The translations under genes were made by a program, and so were the position numbers. From CAZDKK01 sp964506245 (lineage in GTDB: Bacteria > Eisenbacteria > RBG-16-71-46 > CAIMUX01 > WJJG01): DNA of 64,000 bases. The notes beneath the pieces are model-generated. The model did no database searches and was not told where the DNA came from. It saw only the letters and a program-made list of their open reading frames with translations. The stretch is from assembly GCA_964506245.1 (NCBI GenBank), contig CAZDKK010000018.1:1-64000 (forward strand), read 5' to 3'. Positions 20,039 to 28,645 of the stretch are shown in pieces (the first letter of the stretch is position 1; every line of letters begins with the position of its first letter).

Positions 20039-23000
20039 TTACCGCACGACCAGCACCCGCGCCGACCGCTCGACGATCTCGTCCGCCGCGCGCACGCGAG
20101 CCCGCGCCAGGTAGATGCCGCTTGGGTTCGACCGGCCGCCGTCCCACGTGTAAGCGTGGACGCCCGGCCCCTCGCTCCCCTGCTGCAGCACCGCCACCCG
20201 CCGGCCGGAGAAGTCGAACAGGCTGAGCTCGACCTCGGCCGCCGCCGGCAGGTCCAGCCGCACCGCCGCGCGCCCATCGCCCAGGGGCCGCGCCGACAGC
20301 GCCACGCTCGTAGGCACCGGCGGCTCGGGCGTGATCGGGTCTACCGGGACGATCGGGTCGGCACCCGGGTCGGGATTCGGATCTTCCCCGATCCCCGGCT
20401 CCTCCACGCTGCTCATGTCGGTCACGATCTCGATCTCGACCCGGTCGGCGTAGTAGTGCGTGATGTAGGTCCCGCTCACGCCCGGCGCGCCCGTTTCCAG
20501 CGTGAACTCGCCGCTGCGCGAGCCGCAGTTCAGGATCGTGAACCGCTGCCCGGTCACCGGGGTGTAGCCGCCCGCCGGTCGCACGACCAGCCGCCCGGAG
20601 AGGCTCGCCTGCCCGCTCACCTGCAGGTGGTCGAACTGGCCCGCGGTCGTGCCGCCGATCTCGACCCAGTAGGTGCCGTCGGCCGTCTGGGCATAGTCGC
20701 CCTGGATCGCCAGAGACCCGGTGGAGTTGGCCGTGGCGCCGGGGGCCATCCCGCCGCCGCACGTGACGTTGCCCTGCACTGTGCCGATCCCGCTCAGCGT
20801 ACCACCGTTCACCGTCGCCGGACCGGGTGTGACAATGAGCGTGCCGTTGACGCTCGTGCGGCCGTAGTCGGCCTCGTCGTTGCCTGTTTGCGTGAAGGCG
20901 CCGTTGACCGTCACGGTCGAGCCCGCGCCGATCGTCAACCGGCCGGAGTCGACGGCCAGGTCGCCGGACGTGGTCAGGCTCGGCCCCCCGGTGAGGGCCA
21001 GATCGCCGGCCGACTTGATCCTGTTAAGCGAGGCCAGCACCAGGGTCGTCCCGTCGTCGCTGTAGAGGTTCGCGCTCGGGCCCTCGAGCAGAACCCGCGC
21101 GTCGAGCTGCTGGATGTTCGCGCCGAGCAGGCGCATCGTGCTATTGGGCCGCACGAGCCACGCCCCTCCGGTCAGCGTCCCGGAGGCGTAGTTGTTGATC
21201 GTGCTCGAGGTCCGGAAGACGCTCCCGCCGGTCGCTTCCGCGGTGCCGTTGTTGGTGAGGGTGGTCTGGACTTCCAGTCTGGCTCCGTTCTGGGCTCGCA
21301 TGGTCCCGTAGTTGAACTTCTCCTGGTTGTGCAGCAGGAGCGTGCGCCCCGCTACATCTGCCAGGACCGTGCCGTAGTTCCGGAGATAGACCCCCACGAC
21401 GCCGTCGCCGCGAATCGTGTGGCTGGCTGTTTGCGTGACCGACGCGTAGTAGTCTTCGAGCCGCGCGTCCCACACATCCCCGGTGGTCTGCAGGACGATC
21501 TGACCGCTGCCGTCGAGCGTCTGACCATAGCCCGTGGCATAGAAGTAGGTATCGTCGCCGGTGTGATCCGAGTTGATCGTGACCGTCCCATTGTTCGTGA
21601 AGGAACACGTCATGAATACCTGCTGGCCCGCGTGGATATCCAGGCGTCCTTGATTCGTCACGTGGTCGAGGTACGTGCCGCTGTAGCATTCCACCGCGCC
21701 GCCAGCCGCCGTCGCGAGGCTTCCCCCGTACACCCAGGTGCGAAGCAGCACCCGGCCCCCGTCGGCCAGCAGGAGGCCCGGCGCCTCCTGGTTGACCGGG
21801 TTGACGACGTTGAGCACGCCTCCCCCGGTTGCCTTGCACGTGGCATAGTTGTACAGGTTCTCGCACTGTAGCTGGAGCGTGCGGCCGTTGACGTCGGCGC
21901 TCACCAGGCCGTGGTTCCAGAGGTAGACGGTCACAACCCCCTCGCCGTGGATGGTGTGCCCCGCGCTTTGGATCAGCGTGCCGTAGTACCCCTGGAGCCG
22001 CGCGTCCCAGATGTCGCTGCCTGACGTCTGCAGCAGAATGTCGCCGCTGCCCTGCAGATTGTGGCTGTAGCTGCTGACATAGAGGATGGCGTCGTTCCCG
22101 CTGGCCTCCGAGTTGACGGTGATCCGTTCGTTGTTTGTCGTCGTCGCACCCTGCAGCCAGAGCTGGCCTCCACCGGCGATGGCGACCGGGCCCTGGTTCG
22201 TGACGTTGCGCAGCGTGCAGCCTCCTTGCAGGACGCGCAGGCGTCCGGCCTGAGTGCCATCCGCGAACGTCGTCCCGTTGTAGCAGTCGATCGTGCTCGT
22301 GCCGGTCGTCTCGAGCCGGCCGCCGGTCACCTCGCTCGCCAGCCGCACCGTGCCGCCGTCGGCCAGGATGCGCCCGGCAGCCCCCTGGGCGACCGGGGCG
22401 GTCACGTCGAGCGTGCCGCCGCCCACCGCCTGAAAGATCGCCTGGTTGTCCTTGCTGTCCTGGTAGATCCCCAGCGTGCGGCCGCTGACGTCGGCGCTGA
22501 CCAGCCCGTAGTTGTTTAGGGTGATACCGACGACGCCCTCGCCGTGGATGGTGTGGCCAGCAGTTTGAACCAATCTGCCATAGTAGGACGGCAGCCGGGC
22601 GTCCCAGATGTCGCCCCCGGAGGTCTGCAGGCGGATGTCGCCGCTGCCGTTGAGCGCCAGTCCGTAGTTCGCCACGTACAGGCAGGCGTCGTCGCCGCTC
22701 TGCTCCGGGTTGACCCAGATCGTCCCGTCGTTGGTGATTGCACTGCCGCACAGGAACGCCTGCTGCCCCGCTGGGACATGGAGCCGGCCCAGGGTGGTGA
22801 TGTCATACAGCTGGCAGCCGGCCTGGCCCTCGATCACACCGTTGTGGTCCGAGTCGAAGGTGCCACCGGTGACCGTGCCGCCATAGATGCGCACGATCCC
22901 CCCGTCGGCCAGGATGAGACCACTGCTGCCCTGGTTGACGGTGATGCCGTCCAGCCGCAGGATCCCGTTGTTGGTGGCGGCGAAAACACCGTTGTTGGTC

Positions 23001-23767
23001 TGCGTCTCATACGCGAGCGCCAGAACATGCCCGCTGTCGTCGGCGTCGATCCGCCCGGCATTGTGGGTGTCCAGCGTGATCCGGCCCGACCCGCGGATCG
23101 TGTGATCGGCCCCCTGGTACAGGGAGCCATAGTAGGGGGCGAGGTACGCCTCTTCCGGGTTGCCGTCGGTCTGAAGCACCAGCTCGCCCGGACCATCCAG
23201 CGCGCAGCCGTACCCCGAGATGTAGAGCCTGGCCGACCCGGTGCTCGGAAGCGAACCGACCCGAATCACGCCGCTATTGTGGGTACTGCCATTGGTGTAA
23301 TACCAAACGTTGGTGGGCACGAGCAGCTGCCCCGTGGAGGCAAGCGTGAGCGCCCCCGCCAGGTACGCGTTGTGTCCCGCTAGGATCGTACCGCTGCTGT
23401 GCAGCCCCGCCGGTTGGTAGAGGTCCATGCGCCGATTGCCCAGGTTGAGCGTCGCCGCCACGTTGTTCTGGTCCAGCTGGTCGAAGCCCGCGTCGCTGTC
23501 GAGCGTGATCGTGTAGGCGCCCGATCCCGCAGGGATGATCGCGCTTTCCCCACTCTCGTTTGGAACGTCCTGCGGGTCCCAGTTGGAGGCGCTCCACCAG
23601 TTGCCCCCGCCCGGGTTGACCCAGGTGATGGTCTCGGCGCGAGATCCCCCCGTGCTGGTCACGAGCATCAGACAGAGAATCGAGAGCGCCTGCGACCGCA
23701 GCGCGTCCCTCGTCCCCCGCCTCGCGTCCGTCCCGCTCCGCTCACTCGCCTTCGTGCAAGGGTGCAT
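20039..23767 (-). CDS. Giant secreted beta-repeat protein with C-terminal sorting domain
   Basis: Cell-surface protein of 1242 residues. A signal sequence of about 45 residues leads into WVNPGGGNWWSASNWDPQDVP, a start typical of autotransporter-like beta-solenoid proteins. About four repeats of roughly 185 residues follow, each carrying an LxGSGxIxLQT segment, a YY-G-x-L-x-Q-x-A-x-HTI-x-G-x-G block and an LADGG turn. A further solenoid region with several GTL/NGT turns reaches about residue 1060. The end (about 1155-1242) is a FlgD/T9SS-like Ig domain (FDFSGRRVAVL...SGIYLARARV) finishing VLVVR. A Pro/Asp-rich linker (PNPDPGADPIVPVDP) precedes it. AAGGAGGAC lies just before the ATG. Probably an adhesin or surface-layer fibre; the partner is unknown. 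Confidence 0.85.
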   Translation of the reverse strand: MHPCTKASERSGTDARRGTRDALRSQALSILCLMLVTSTGGSRAETITWVNPGGGNWWSASNWDPQDVPNESGESAIIPAGSGAYTITLDSDAGFDQLDQNNVAATLNLGNRRMDLYQPAGLHSSGTILAGHNAYLAGALTLASTGQLLVPTNVWYYTNGSTHNSGVIRVGSLPSTGSARLYISGYGCALDGPGELVLQTDGNPEEAYLAPYYGSLYQGADHTIRGSGRITLDTHNAGRIDADDSGHVLALAYETQTNNGVFAATNNGILRLDGITVNQGSSGLILADGGIVRIYGGTVTGGTFDSDHNGVIEGQAGCQLYDITTLGRLHVPAGQQAFLCGSAITNDGTIWVNPEQSGDDACLYVANYGLALNGSGDIRLQTSGGDIWDARLPSYYGRLVQTAGHTIHGEGVVGITLNNYGLVSADVSGRTLGIYQDSKDNQAIFQAVGGGTLDVTAPVAQGAAGRILADGGTVRLASEVTGGRLETTGTSTIDCYNGTTFADGTQAGRLRVLQGGCTLRNVTNQGPVAIAGGGQLWLQGATTTNNERITVNSEASGNDAILYVSSYSHNLQGSGDILLQTSGSDIWDARLQGYYGTLIQSAGHTIHGEGVVTVYLWNHGLVSADVNGRTLQLQCENLYNYATCKATGGGVLNVVNPVNQEAPGLLLADGGRVLLRTWVYGGSLATAAGGAVECYSGTYLDHVTNQGRLDIHAGQQVFMTCSFTNNGTVTINSDHTGDDTYFYATGYGQTLDGSGQIVLQTTGDVWDARLEDYYASVTQTASHTIRGDGVVGVYLRNYGTVLADVAGRTLLLHNQEKFNYGTMRAQNGARLEVQTTLTNNGTAEATGGSVFRTSSTINNYASGTLTGGAWLVRPNSTMRLLGANIQQLDARVLLEGPSANLYSDDGTTLVLASLNRIKSAGDLALTGGPSLTTSGDLAVDSGRLTIGAGSTVTVNGAFTQTGNDEADYGRTSVNGTLIVTPGPATVNGGTLSGIGTVQGNVTCGGGMAPGATANSTGSLAIQGDYAQTADGTYWVEIGGTTAGQFDHLQVSGQASLSGRLVVRPAGGYTPVTGQRFTILNCGSRSGEFTLETGAPGVSGTYITHYYADRVEIEIVTDMSSVEEPGIGEDPNPDPGADPIVPVDPITPEPPVPTSVALSARPLGDGRAAVRLDLPAAAEVELSLFDFSGRRVAVLQQGSEGPGVHAYTWDGGRSNPSGIYLARARVRAADEIVERSARVLVVR

Positions 23768-24142
23768 GTTGTCCTCCTTCGCTCACAGCGGGATGGCTCC
23801 CGCCCTGAATTCCTCTGCACCGGCCCTCGGGTGGCGGCCTACAGCACCTGCGCTGTCCGGCGCCACGCTTCGTCGGACAGGATACGGAGGGAGCGTTACG
23901 CGAGCGTTACGCGGCGCCAGCCGCACCAGCCCCGGCGGGCGGAGATGCGGGCCGGCCACCGCGTCGGGGTTCTCACGCGCGACCCGTCGCAGGCTCGGGA
24001 CGGGGGTTCCGCGCATCCGAACTGCGCCGTAAGCGATCCAGTTGGGGGAAAGCACGAGGGGTGCCTGCTGCGCCGGCGGCCCGCTCGCGAAGCGCGGCCT
24101 TGGGTCCCAGCGCAGGGTGCGCGGGCAAGGACTGGGGCAGCC
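23768..24142. other. Intergenic region with an 11-bp tandem repeat
   Basis: About 375 nt between the second selenoprotein gene and the giant surface-protein gene, both on the minus strand. It must hold the end of the selenoprotein operon and probably the promoter of the surface gene. Apart from the tandem repeat at 23891-23912, no clear terminator or promoter is visible. Confidence 0.5.
23891..23912. repeat. Two tandem 11-bp units
   Basis: GAGCGTTACGC occurs twice back to back (23891-23901 and 23902-23912), about 125 nt upstream of the giant surface-protein start. One helical turn apart, the units could be a double operator; this is inference. Confidence 0.5.
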
Positions 24143-25378
24143 TCAGCGGGGCTGGACGAGCACCGGGGGCGCGACGGCCGAGTCGCCTGCAGTGGATCGC
24201 GCCGAGTCGCCTGCGGCGGCCCCCGCCGAGTCGGGCGCCAGCGGAGCTCCCGGCTGCCCGCCGCCCGTCTCGCGCTGCCGCTGCGCCTGCATCAGGCGAA
24301 ATCTCTCCATCCGTTCCTGGCGCTTCCTCTCGAGCATGGCATCGACCGCGCGCCGGCTGGCCTCGGTCGTGGCGGCCACCACGGCGGCCACGTGCGGGTC
24401 CTCGGGCCAGCTCGGATCCAGCGCCGGGGCCTGCCCGCTGAAGTCGACGATCTCGTTGCCGGGCGACACCACCAGGTTCGTGACCGCGACCGCCACGCCG
24501 CGATCCCCCGAGCGATTCACGACGGCCCGGCCGAACTTGACCGGTTGCTCGTCGCGGTCCTGATGCGTGCCCGCCAGGATGACATCGATCTCGGGAATCG
24601 AGTCGGCGAAGGTCTGGATACTCACGTCGTCGAGGTGGCCGATCAGGACGAGGATGTCGGCCCTTTCCCGGGCCAGCCGCTTCGCCTCCGCCTCGTGGAG
24701 CACTCGCGCGGCCGGCGCCAGTTGCGCACCGGTGCCCTTCAGGAGCCGAGCCACCTCCCGCGTGGTCGCGATCGGCGGCAGCACGCGCACCGCGCCCTGT
24801 GCTTCCCGCAACGCGGCGGTCGTGTTGCGCCCTTCGTCCAGGACGCTGAGGAAGCCGACGCGCACGCCGTCCACCTCCACCACCCGGCAACGCGCGCCGA
24901 CGGGCTTCCAATCCTCACCCGCGCGCCGCTCGACGTTGGTGGTGACGAGCGGCAGGGTCGATCCGAGCCCCAGCAGGCTGTCGGTCAGGGTCCACTCGGC
25001 AACCTCGTACTCGCCAAGGGCCACCGCGTCGTAGTTCAGGCGCTCCATTTCACGCCAGACCGCAACGCTCTCCCGCCACCGGACCGAACGCGTGGGGTGG
25101 AAGAATCCGCCGCCGTCGACCAGGAGGATGCGGCCCAGCGCGACGCGCTGGCTGTCGATGAAGGCGGCCCGCCGGGCCAGCCCACCCTTCTTGCCGTGTC
25201 AGCCGCAGGGGACGATCTCGCCCTGGAAGCAGCTCTGCGAGAGGATGTGGAGCGTGACGTTGTCCGCGCGCGGGACGCGCCCGTCCCCGCCCGACCGCAG
25301 CGCGCACCCGGCCAGCAGGGCGAGCATCGCCGCGGCCGCCGTGCGCATCCGCGCAGTGCAAGGCGCGGGGGCGCTCAT
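24143..25378 (-). CDS. UshA-like selenoprotein lipoprotein B (Sec60, in-frame TGA)
   Basis: Predicted lipoprotein of 411 residues with selenocysteine at position 60, encoded by TGA at 25201-25199. ATG 25378 overlaps the stop of the upstream paralogue (TGATG), so translation is coupled. The lipobox is LLAGC (Cys25). Next come LSQSCFQGE, then PCG-Sec-HGKKGGLARRA at 57-71. The 5'-nucleotidase/UshA-type metallophosphoesterase fold follows, with LLVDGGGF, LGEYEVA, TTNVE, VLIGHLDD, DVILAGTHQD and VVNRSGDRG. Metal ligands are eroded: the family GD motif is G-G and GNHE is GEYE. A Gln/Arg-rich helix and an Ala/Pro/Asp-rich tail end the protein. It probably acts in redox chemistry outside the cytoplasm. 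The alternative, a pseudogene, is unlikely because both copies carry TGA at the same codon with intact frames after it. Confidence 0.85.
25166..25178 (-). promoter_or_regulatory. Candidate bacterial SECIS hairpin of lipoprotein B
   Basis: In the mRNA, GGCCC-GGC-GGGCC forms a 5-bp stem with a 3-nt loop, extended by a U-G pair. The loop begins with G 26 nt after the UGA, which fits the usual bacterial SECIS rules: a G in the first two loop positions and a loop 16-37 nt from the UGA. Confidence 0.6.
25199..25201 (-). other. Selenocysteine codon (TGA), Sec60
   Basis: In-frame TGA within PCG-x-HGKKGG. The reading frame and strong paralogue similarity continue on both sides. As I recall, cysteine-containing relatives of this family have Cys here. 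Confidence 0.82.
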
Positions 25379-26436
25379 CACTGCTCCGACCCGGGCCGCT
25401 CGCGGCGTTGATTGCGCTCCCGGACCCGTCGCTCCCCCTCCGCCTTGGCCGACTCGGCCGCTTGCGCAACGGCCGCATCCTCGGCGTACTCGGGAACGAG
25501 CGTGAAGTTGAGGCCACCGAAATCGACGATCTGCCCCTCGGGGGAGATGATCAGGCGCGTCACCGAGACCACCTGGCCGCGCGAACCGGACCGGTTGAGG
25601 ATCGCGTCGCCGGCAGGCACCGGGCCGGTGTCCGCGGCCGTCATGTGCCCGCCCAGGATCACGTCCACGTCGGGCAGGAGCGACGCGTACTGCTCCATGG
25701 CCTGCGGATCGAGGTGTGCCAACAGCACGAGGACGTCGGTGCGTCCCCGGACCTCGGCCACCGCTTCCCGCAGGCTCTCTTCTGGCGGCAGCAGGCGGAC
25801 GCGGTCGCCCGTGCTCCGGATCACGGTGGGGCTGAGTTGAGTGGGGCCAATCACGCCGAGGATGCCAACCCGGATCCCGTTGATCTCGATCAGCCGGTAC
25901 CGTTCGCCCAGCTGCTGCCATTGGCCGTCGCGCAGCACCTCGACGTTGGTGCAGACCACCGGCAGGGGCGTGTGACGCATGAGGCTGTCGACGGTCTCCC
26001 ACTGGCCGAATTCCAGCTCGCCCAGGGTCACCGCCTGATAGCCCGTGCGCACCATCTCGTTCCAGGTCAGAACGCTCTCGAGGTAGTTGTCCCGGGCGTT
26101 GCGGTGGAGGAAGTCTCCCCCATCCACCAGGAGCAGCGGCCTCCCCTTGACCCGCGCGCTGTCGATGAAGGCGGCCCGCCGGGCCAGCCCACCCTTCTTG
26201 CCGTGTCACCCGCAGGGGACGACTTCACCCTGGAAGCAGCTCTGAGACGCGATGTACAGCTCGACGTTGGTGGGTCGCAGGCCCGAATCGACGCTCGGGC
26301 GCGCCCCCGAACCCGCGCAGCCGCCGAGCAGGAGCACGGCTGCCGAGACCGCGAGCAGGACCGCCCCGGCGCAGCCGCCCACGAGCAGCGCCCCGGCCCC
26401 CCGGCGAACCGGGCCCAGGAACCTGTGCATCTTCAT
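25378..26436 (-). CDS. UshA-like selenoprotein lipoprotein A (Sec77, in-frame TGA)
   Basis: Predicted lipoprotein of 352 residues with selenocysteine at position 77, encoded by TGA at 26208-26206. ATG 26436 has GGAGGGGGAG upstream; the TTG at 26454 is less likely. The lipobox is LLGGC (Cys40). IASQSCFQGE and PCG-Sec-HGKKGGLARRA (74-88) precede a 5'-nucleotidase/UshA-like domain: LLVDGGDF (Asp108 kept), TLGELEFG at 137-144 where active enzymes have GNHEF, VVCTNVE, VLLAHLD, DVILGGHMT and LNRSGSRGQ. The Cys-Gly-Sec pair, plus a nearby Cys in SQSC, suggests a thiol/selenol redox centre on a fold that has lost much of its phosphatase site. It ends in a charged Arg/Glu-rich helix. It is 55 nt after the TPR-phosphatase gene and coupled to its paralogue. 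Confidence 0.85.
26173..26185 (-). promoter_or_regulatory. Candidate bacterial SECIS hairpin of lipoprotein A
   Basis: Identical in sequence and in distance from the UGA to the hairpin of lipoprotein B: 5-bp GGCCC/GGGCC stem with a GGC loop. Confidence 0.6.
26206..26208 (-). other. Selenocysteine codon (TGA), Sec77
   Basis: In-frame TGA within PCG-x-HGKKGG, aligned exactly with the TGA of the neighbouring paralogue. Confidence 0.82.
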
Positions 26437-26491
26437 GCTCTCCCCCTCCGGCAAGGAGCCTCCGATCGAGCCACGGTCGCCTCGAGGCGCA

Positions 26492-28645
26492 TCACAGGTG
26501 GGTTGGACCTGGCGGCGCCCCGATGCTCTGCAGCATGCTGTCGATCACGGCCACCCGATCGGGACGCGACGCCTCCACGCGCCTGGCCTGCAGAAGAGTC
26601 TCGCGTGCGCGATCGTTCTCGCCCCGCTCGAAGAGCAGCCTGCCCAGCACGAACTGGACATCGGGGCTGTTTGGATCAATCGCCGCCGCCCGCGACAGCG
26701 TCGCGATGGCGCCATCGATGTCCTCCCCCTGCAGGTGCCAGATCCCGAGGTTGTAGAGCACCTTCGGGCTCTCGGGATCCAGTTCGACCGCTCGCTTGAA
26801 GTACGGTCCGGCTTCTTCGTGCTGCTTGTGGCGGCCGTAGATGATGCCCAGGGCGAGGAGCCCGGCAACGTTCGTCTCGTCGATTTCGAGCAGGCGCTTC
26901 AGGCAATCCTGCGCTCCGGCCGTGTCGTTCAACGCCTCCATGATCCAGGCCAACTCGTACAGCGCGGTCACCGCATGCGCCTGGAACTCGAGGATCGCCT
27001 CCGCATGGCGCCGGGCTCCCTCCAGGTCGCCCGCCGCCCGCTTGATGCGGCATAGGTAGAACTGGGCCTCTTCCTGCTCCGGATCGACCGCCACGCAGCG
27101 CTCGAAGTACTGCTGGGCGATGCGCGGATCCATCTTGAGCTGGAGCTGGGCCTTCCCCAAGTTGATCAGGGCCGCCGCATTGTCGGGATCGGCTAGGAGC
27201 ACCTGTTCCAGCAGGCGTACGCCGTCGGTGGAATAGCCCATCCGCAGGTTCTCGGTCGCCACGCCGATCTGGTCGAACAGGTAGCGCATCTCGTGTGGAT
27301 CGTTGAGACTTTGCACATCCTCGAGCGCCGAGGACACGCGGCTGACGCCGCGCCGCGCGCTTGCGAGGTACCCCAGCGAGGCCAGTTTCTGCAGGGTCTC
27401 GTTGTCCGCGGCGGCGACCGAGGCGCTCGCGTCCTCCGATGTCCAGCGCCGCATGGTCTCCGCGAGCTCCTCGGTGAGCCGTTCCACGGCCGCGGGCTCG
27501 CGTGCAGCCAGATCGTAGAGCTCTCCGGGATCCTCACCGACGCGGTAGTAGCGCGGCTTCGGCCCGTGGATGATCTTCTCGTCCCCCAGGCGCAGGGCGC
27601 GCAGCGCTCCCCAACCGCACTGCAACTCGCCCACGAGCGATTCCATGTAGAGAGCCCGCGGGGCGCTCGCGACCTGTTCGCCTCGGACCAGCGGGGCCAG
27701 CGACCGGCCCTGCACATCAGATGGGATCTCGATCCCGAGCAGGTCGAGAACCGTCGGCATGATGTCGACGGTGCCGGACAACTCCTCCAGGCGGAGACCG
27801 GCGGGCCCACCCGGCAGGCGGAAGATCAGCGGCACGCGCATGACGCTGTCGAAAACCAGCAGCGAGTGGGTGGGCTCGCCGTGCTCCATGAGCCCCTCGC
27901 CGTGGTCGGCCACGATGACGATGAGCGTGCGATCGTAGAGCTTCTGCTTCTTCAACTCGGCGAAGACGTGACCGAGCTGTTCGTCGACGAAGGCGATCTC
28001 ACCCGCGTAGGGCTCCGTGAACCGGCTGTGGTAAGGCTCGGGCGGGTTCACGGGCTGATGCGGATCGAAGTAGTGGAGCCACAGGAAGAAGGGCGCGGAT
28101 CTCGACTTCCTGAGCCAATTCAGCGCGGAGCGGGTGACCAGGTTGGCCTTGCGTTCCTCGAATCCGAACTCGTTGGCTGCCCGCGTCTCTAGTTCGTCCC
28201 GCGACCAGCCCTCCGCGAGGTTGTCGTCATAGGTCGTGAATCCCTGATCGAGGTTGAAGCGTGAATCGAGCACGAAGGCTCCGACCACCGCTCCGGTGTC
28301 ATAGCCGGCGTCCTTCATGACCTCGGCCAGGGTCGTGACGTCCTCGCGCACGACGTAGGTGGAGTTGTCGCGCACGCCGTGGAAGATCGGGTAGGTCCCG
28401 GTCAGGATCGAGGTGTGAGACGGCAGGGTGATGGGATTGGTGCAGAAGGCCTTCTGGAAGAGCGCGCCCTCGGCCGCCAGCGCATCGATGTTGGGGGACG
28501 TGGGCTCGGCGTAGCCATAGCAGCCGAGTCGATCGGCGCGGGCGGTATCGATGGTCACCAACAGAACGTTCCACCGGTCCTCGCGCGCGCAGCCGCATGC
28601 GAGGAGGAGCGCCAGGGCGGCGAGCGGTAGGCGGGAGCACTTCAT
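26492..28645 (-). CDS. Alkaline-phosphatase-superfamily (sulfatase-like) lipoprotein with TPR domain
   Basis: Predicted lipoprotein of 717 residues; hydrophobic leader ending LLLACGC. Residues about 25-440 form a sulfatase-fold domain with metal residues in VTIDTARADRLGCYGY, ADHGEG and EHGEPTHS. At the nucleophile position it has ITLPSH, not C-x-P-x-R, so a formylglycine is not made; Thr or Ser would act as in phosphate-ester or phosphotransfer members. Residues about 500-717 hold five or six TPR units (LINLGKAQLQL, ALGIIYGRHKQHEEAGPYFKRAVELDP, VLYNLGIWHL). ATG 28645 overlaps the preceding stop (ATGA). It is the second gene of the selenoprotein operon. The TPRs suggest it docks on partner proteins. 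Substrate unknown. Confidence 0.88.
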   Translation of the reverse strand: MKCSRLPLAALALLLACGCAREDRWNVLLVTIDTARADRLGCYGYAEPTSPNIDALAAEGALFQKAFCTNPITLPSHTSILTGTYPIFHGVRDNSTYVVREDVTTLAEVMKDAGYDTGAVVGAFVLDSRFNLDQGFTTYDDNLAEGWSRDELETRAANEFGFEERKANLVTRSALNWLRKSRSAPFFLWLHYFDPHQPVNPPEPYHSRFTEPYAGEIAFVDEQLGHVFAELKKQKLYDRTLIVIVADHGEGLMEHGEPTHSLLVFDSVMRVPLIFRLPGGPAGLRLEELSGTVDIMPTVLDLLGIEIPSDVQGRSLAPLVRGEQVASAPRALYMESLVGELQCGWGALRALRLGDEKIIHGPKPRYYRVGEDPGELYDLAAREPAAVERLTEELAETMRRWTSEDASASVAAADNETLQKLASLGYLASARRGVSRVSSALEDVQSLNDPHEMRYLFDQIGVATENLRMGYSTDGVRLLEQVLLADPDNAAALINLGKAQLQLKMDPRIAQQYFERCVAVDPEQEEAQFYLCRIKRAAGDLEGARRHAEAILEFQAHAVTALYELAWIMEALNDTAGAQDCLKRLLEIDETNVAGLLALGIIYGRHKQHEEAGPYFKRAVELDPESPKVLYNLGIWHLQGEDIDGAIATLSRAAAIDPNSPDVQFVLGRLLFERGENDRARETLLQARRVEASRPDRVAVIDSMLQSIGAPPGPTHL

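Larger units (their letters stand above)
25151..25201 (-). repeat. 51-nt block identical to 26158-26208
   Basis: From the TGA through 48 nt after it, the two selenoprotein genes are identical at every base, including third codon positions. Similarity continues upstream of the TGA with scattered synonymous changes. The rest of the genes differs widely. Confidence 0.95.
26158..26208 (-). repeat. 51-nt block identical to 25151-25201
   Basis: Second copy of the conserved block, covering the Sec codon and the candidate SECIS hairpin of lipoprotein A. Confidence 0.95.

Noticed and set aside
25199..26209. A 336-residue minus-strand frame reading across the junction of the two selenoprotein genes
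   Set aside because: It uses copy B's leader frame extended upstream through copy A in the wrong frame; most of it is Arg/Gly/Pro-rich shadow. Only the part after 25378 belongs to a gene.
24143..26454. Reading the two TGA codons as nonsense mutations (two pseudogenes)
   Set aside because: The same codon is hit in both copies, the downstream frames are intact, the surrounding motif is the most conserved part, and a SECIS-like hairpin follows each.
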